Assembly: GCA_903919105.1 (NCBI GenBank)
Contig: CAIXGT010000275.1
Coordinates: 1-6,228, forward strand
Reading direction: 5' to 3'
DNA length: 6,228 bases
From: an uncultured Spartobacteria bacterium
GTDB taxonomy: Bacteria; Verrucomicrobiota; Verrucomicrobiae; Chthoniobacterales; UBA6821
Made by a program: the position numbers and the translations under genes. The notes below the pieces were generated by a model that was given only the letters and a program-made list of their open reading frames with translations, was not told the origin of the DNA and did not search any database. Shown piece after piece: positions 5,866 to 6,228 of the stretch (the first letter of the stretch is position 1; each line of letters begins with the position of its first letter).

Positions 5866-6228
5866 CTAGAATGTCAAGCCGAGTACCCGCGCGAAAACTT
5901 CCTTGCGCCGCCCATGTTCCTCGTCGCTCAGGACCGAGACCATGGTTCCAAAATCCCCCTCCGGAAGCTCCACCCAGGAGCGGCAGCCTCCGAAACTCGC
6001 CTGCATCGGGAGCGTGGTGGCAGGTTCCAGTCTGTAGACACGGACAAAGGCCACGTTGATGCCGTTTCCTCCCAGGGATCCTGAACCCGTATCGTAGACA
6101 AAACGCTCCTCGATCACCGAGGCGTCGAGCACGTGAAGCTCGCTCAGGCAATGAGCGGTCTCCTTGTCGACGATGCGACCACTCCATTCGAGATGAGCTG
6201 CATAACTCACAGTCACCTGATCGGGTGC
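5866..6228 (-). CDS. DUF1802-like protein, C-terminal fragment (5' end outside window)
   Basis: The frame is open from the right edge to a TAG at 5868-5866 and gives 120 residues. A GTG at 6216 (GTGACTGTG) could start a 116-residue protein, but the frame continues upstream without a stop, so the gene most likely extends past the window. The segment VEERFVY-type (IEERFVY, 39-45), then VAFVRVYRLEPATTLP (59-74), FGGCRSWVELPE (79-90) and SVLSDEEHGRR (98-108), recalls the C-terminal half of the DUF1802 family as I remember it; its function is unknown. There is no signal peptide or membrane segment in the visible part, so it is probably cytoplasmic. It runs in the same direction as pyrG, 97 nt upstream, and may share its transcript. 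The family call is from memory of the motif and is the least certain of the named genes. Confidence 0.6.
   Translation of the reverse strand, partial: APDQVTVSYAAHLEWSGRIVDKETAHCLSELHVLDASVIEERFVYDTGSGSLGGNGINVAFVRVYRLEPATTLPMQASFGGCRSWVELPEGDFGTMVSVLSDEEHGRRKEVFARVLGLTF

Noticed and set aside
4923..6059. Long open frame (378 codons) on the plus strand, antisense to pyrG and the DUF1802-like gene
   Set aside because: It lies opposite a complete CTP synthase with all catalytic residues, crosses two genes and an intergenic gap, and its translation resembles no family. It is a by-product of codon bias on the other strand.
5765..6187. 140-codon minus-strand frame running up to pyrG
   Set aside because: It overlaps the DUF1802-like frame in another phase. 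Its arginine- and glycine-rich translation has no family features, while the other phase shows coherent motifs.

Overview
The window is mostly housekeeping chromosome from a Gram-negative-type bacterium. Two genes encode exported proteins with LTxxQ motifs of the Spy/CpxP kind, which implies a periplasm. No gene start has a Shine-Dalgarno box. The mix of protein styles looks most like the Verrucomicrobiota/Planctomycetota group, but that is an impression from the sequences and not a database result.

Layout. A plus-strand gene enters from the left and ends at 165; it is the C-terminus of a mannose-1-phosphate guanylyltransferase. A convergent gap (166-595) follows. It holds a roughly 230-bp element bounded by a perfect 24-bp inverted repeat (248-271 / 454-477), then two tandem intrinsic terminators pointing left. 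Everything from 596 to the right edge is on the minus strand. In transcription order (right to left) it reads: a partial DUF1802-like gene, pyrG (CTP synthase), glpX (class II fructose-1,6-bisphosphatase), tal (transaldolase), and two tandem paralogous genes for secreted LTxxQ-repeat proteins. pyrG and glpX are 27 nt apart and probably co-transcribed. tal has its own plausible promoter in the 97-nt gap after glpX. The first LTxxQ gene starts 44 nt after tal, and a strong hairpin sits right after its stop, before the second one. The terminators at 510-564 close the whole minus-strand block.

How the genes fit together. GlpX and Tal both act on fructose 6-phosphate, so they link gluconeogenesis to the non-oxidative pentose phosphate pathway. 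PyrG makes CTP for nucleic acids, lipids and nucleotide-activated sugars. ManC makes GDP-mannose for surface glycans. The two exported proteins are unrelated to these reactions by sequence; they are most likely envelope proteins that share the transcript.

I found no CRISPR array, RNA gene, phage gene, transposase or obvious defence system. The parts most worth following are the tandem exported paralogues with an internal duplication, and the inverted-repeat element.
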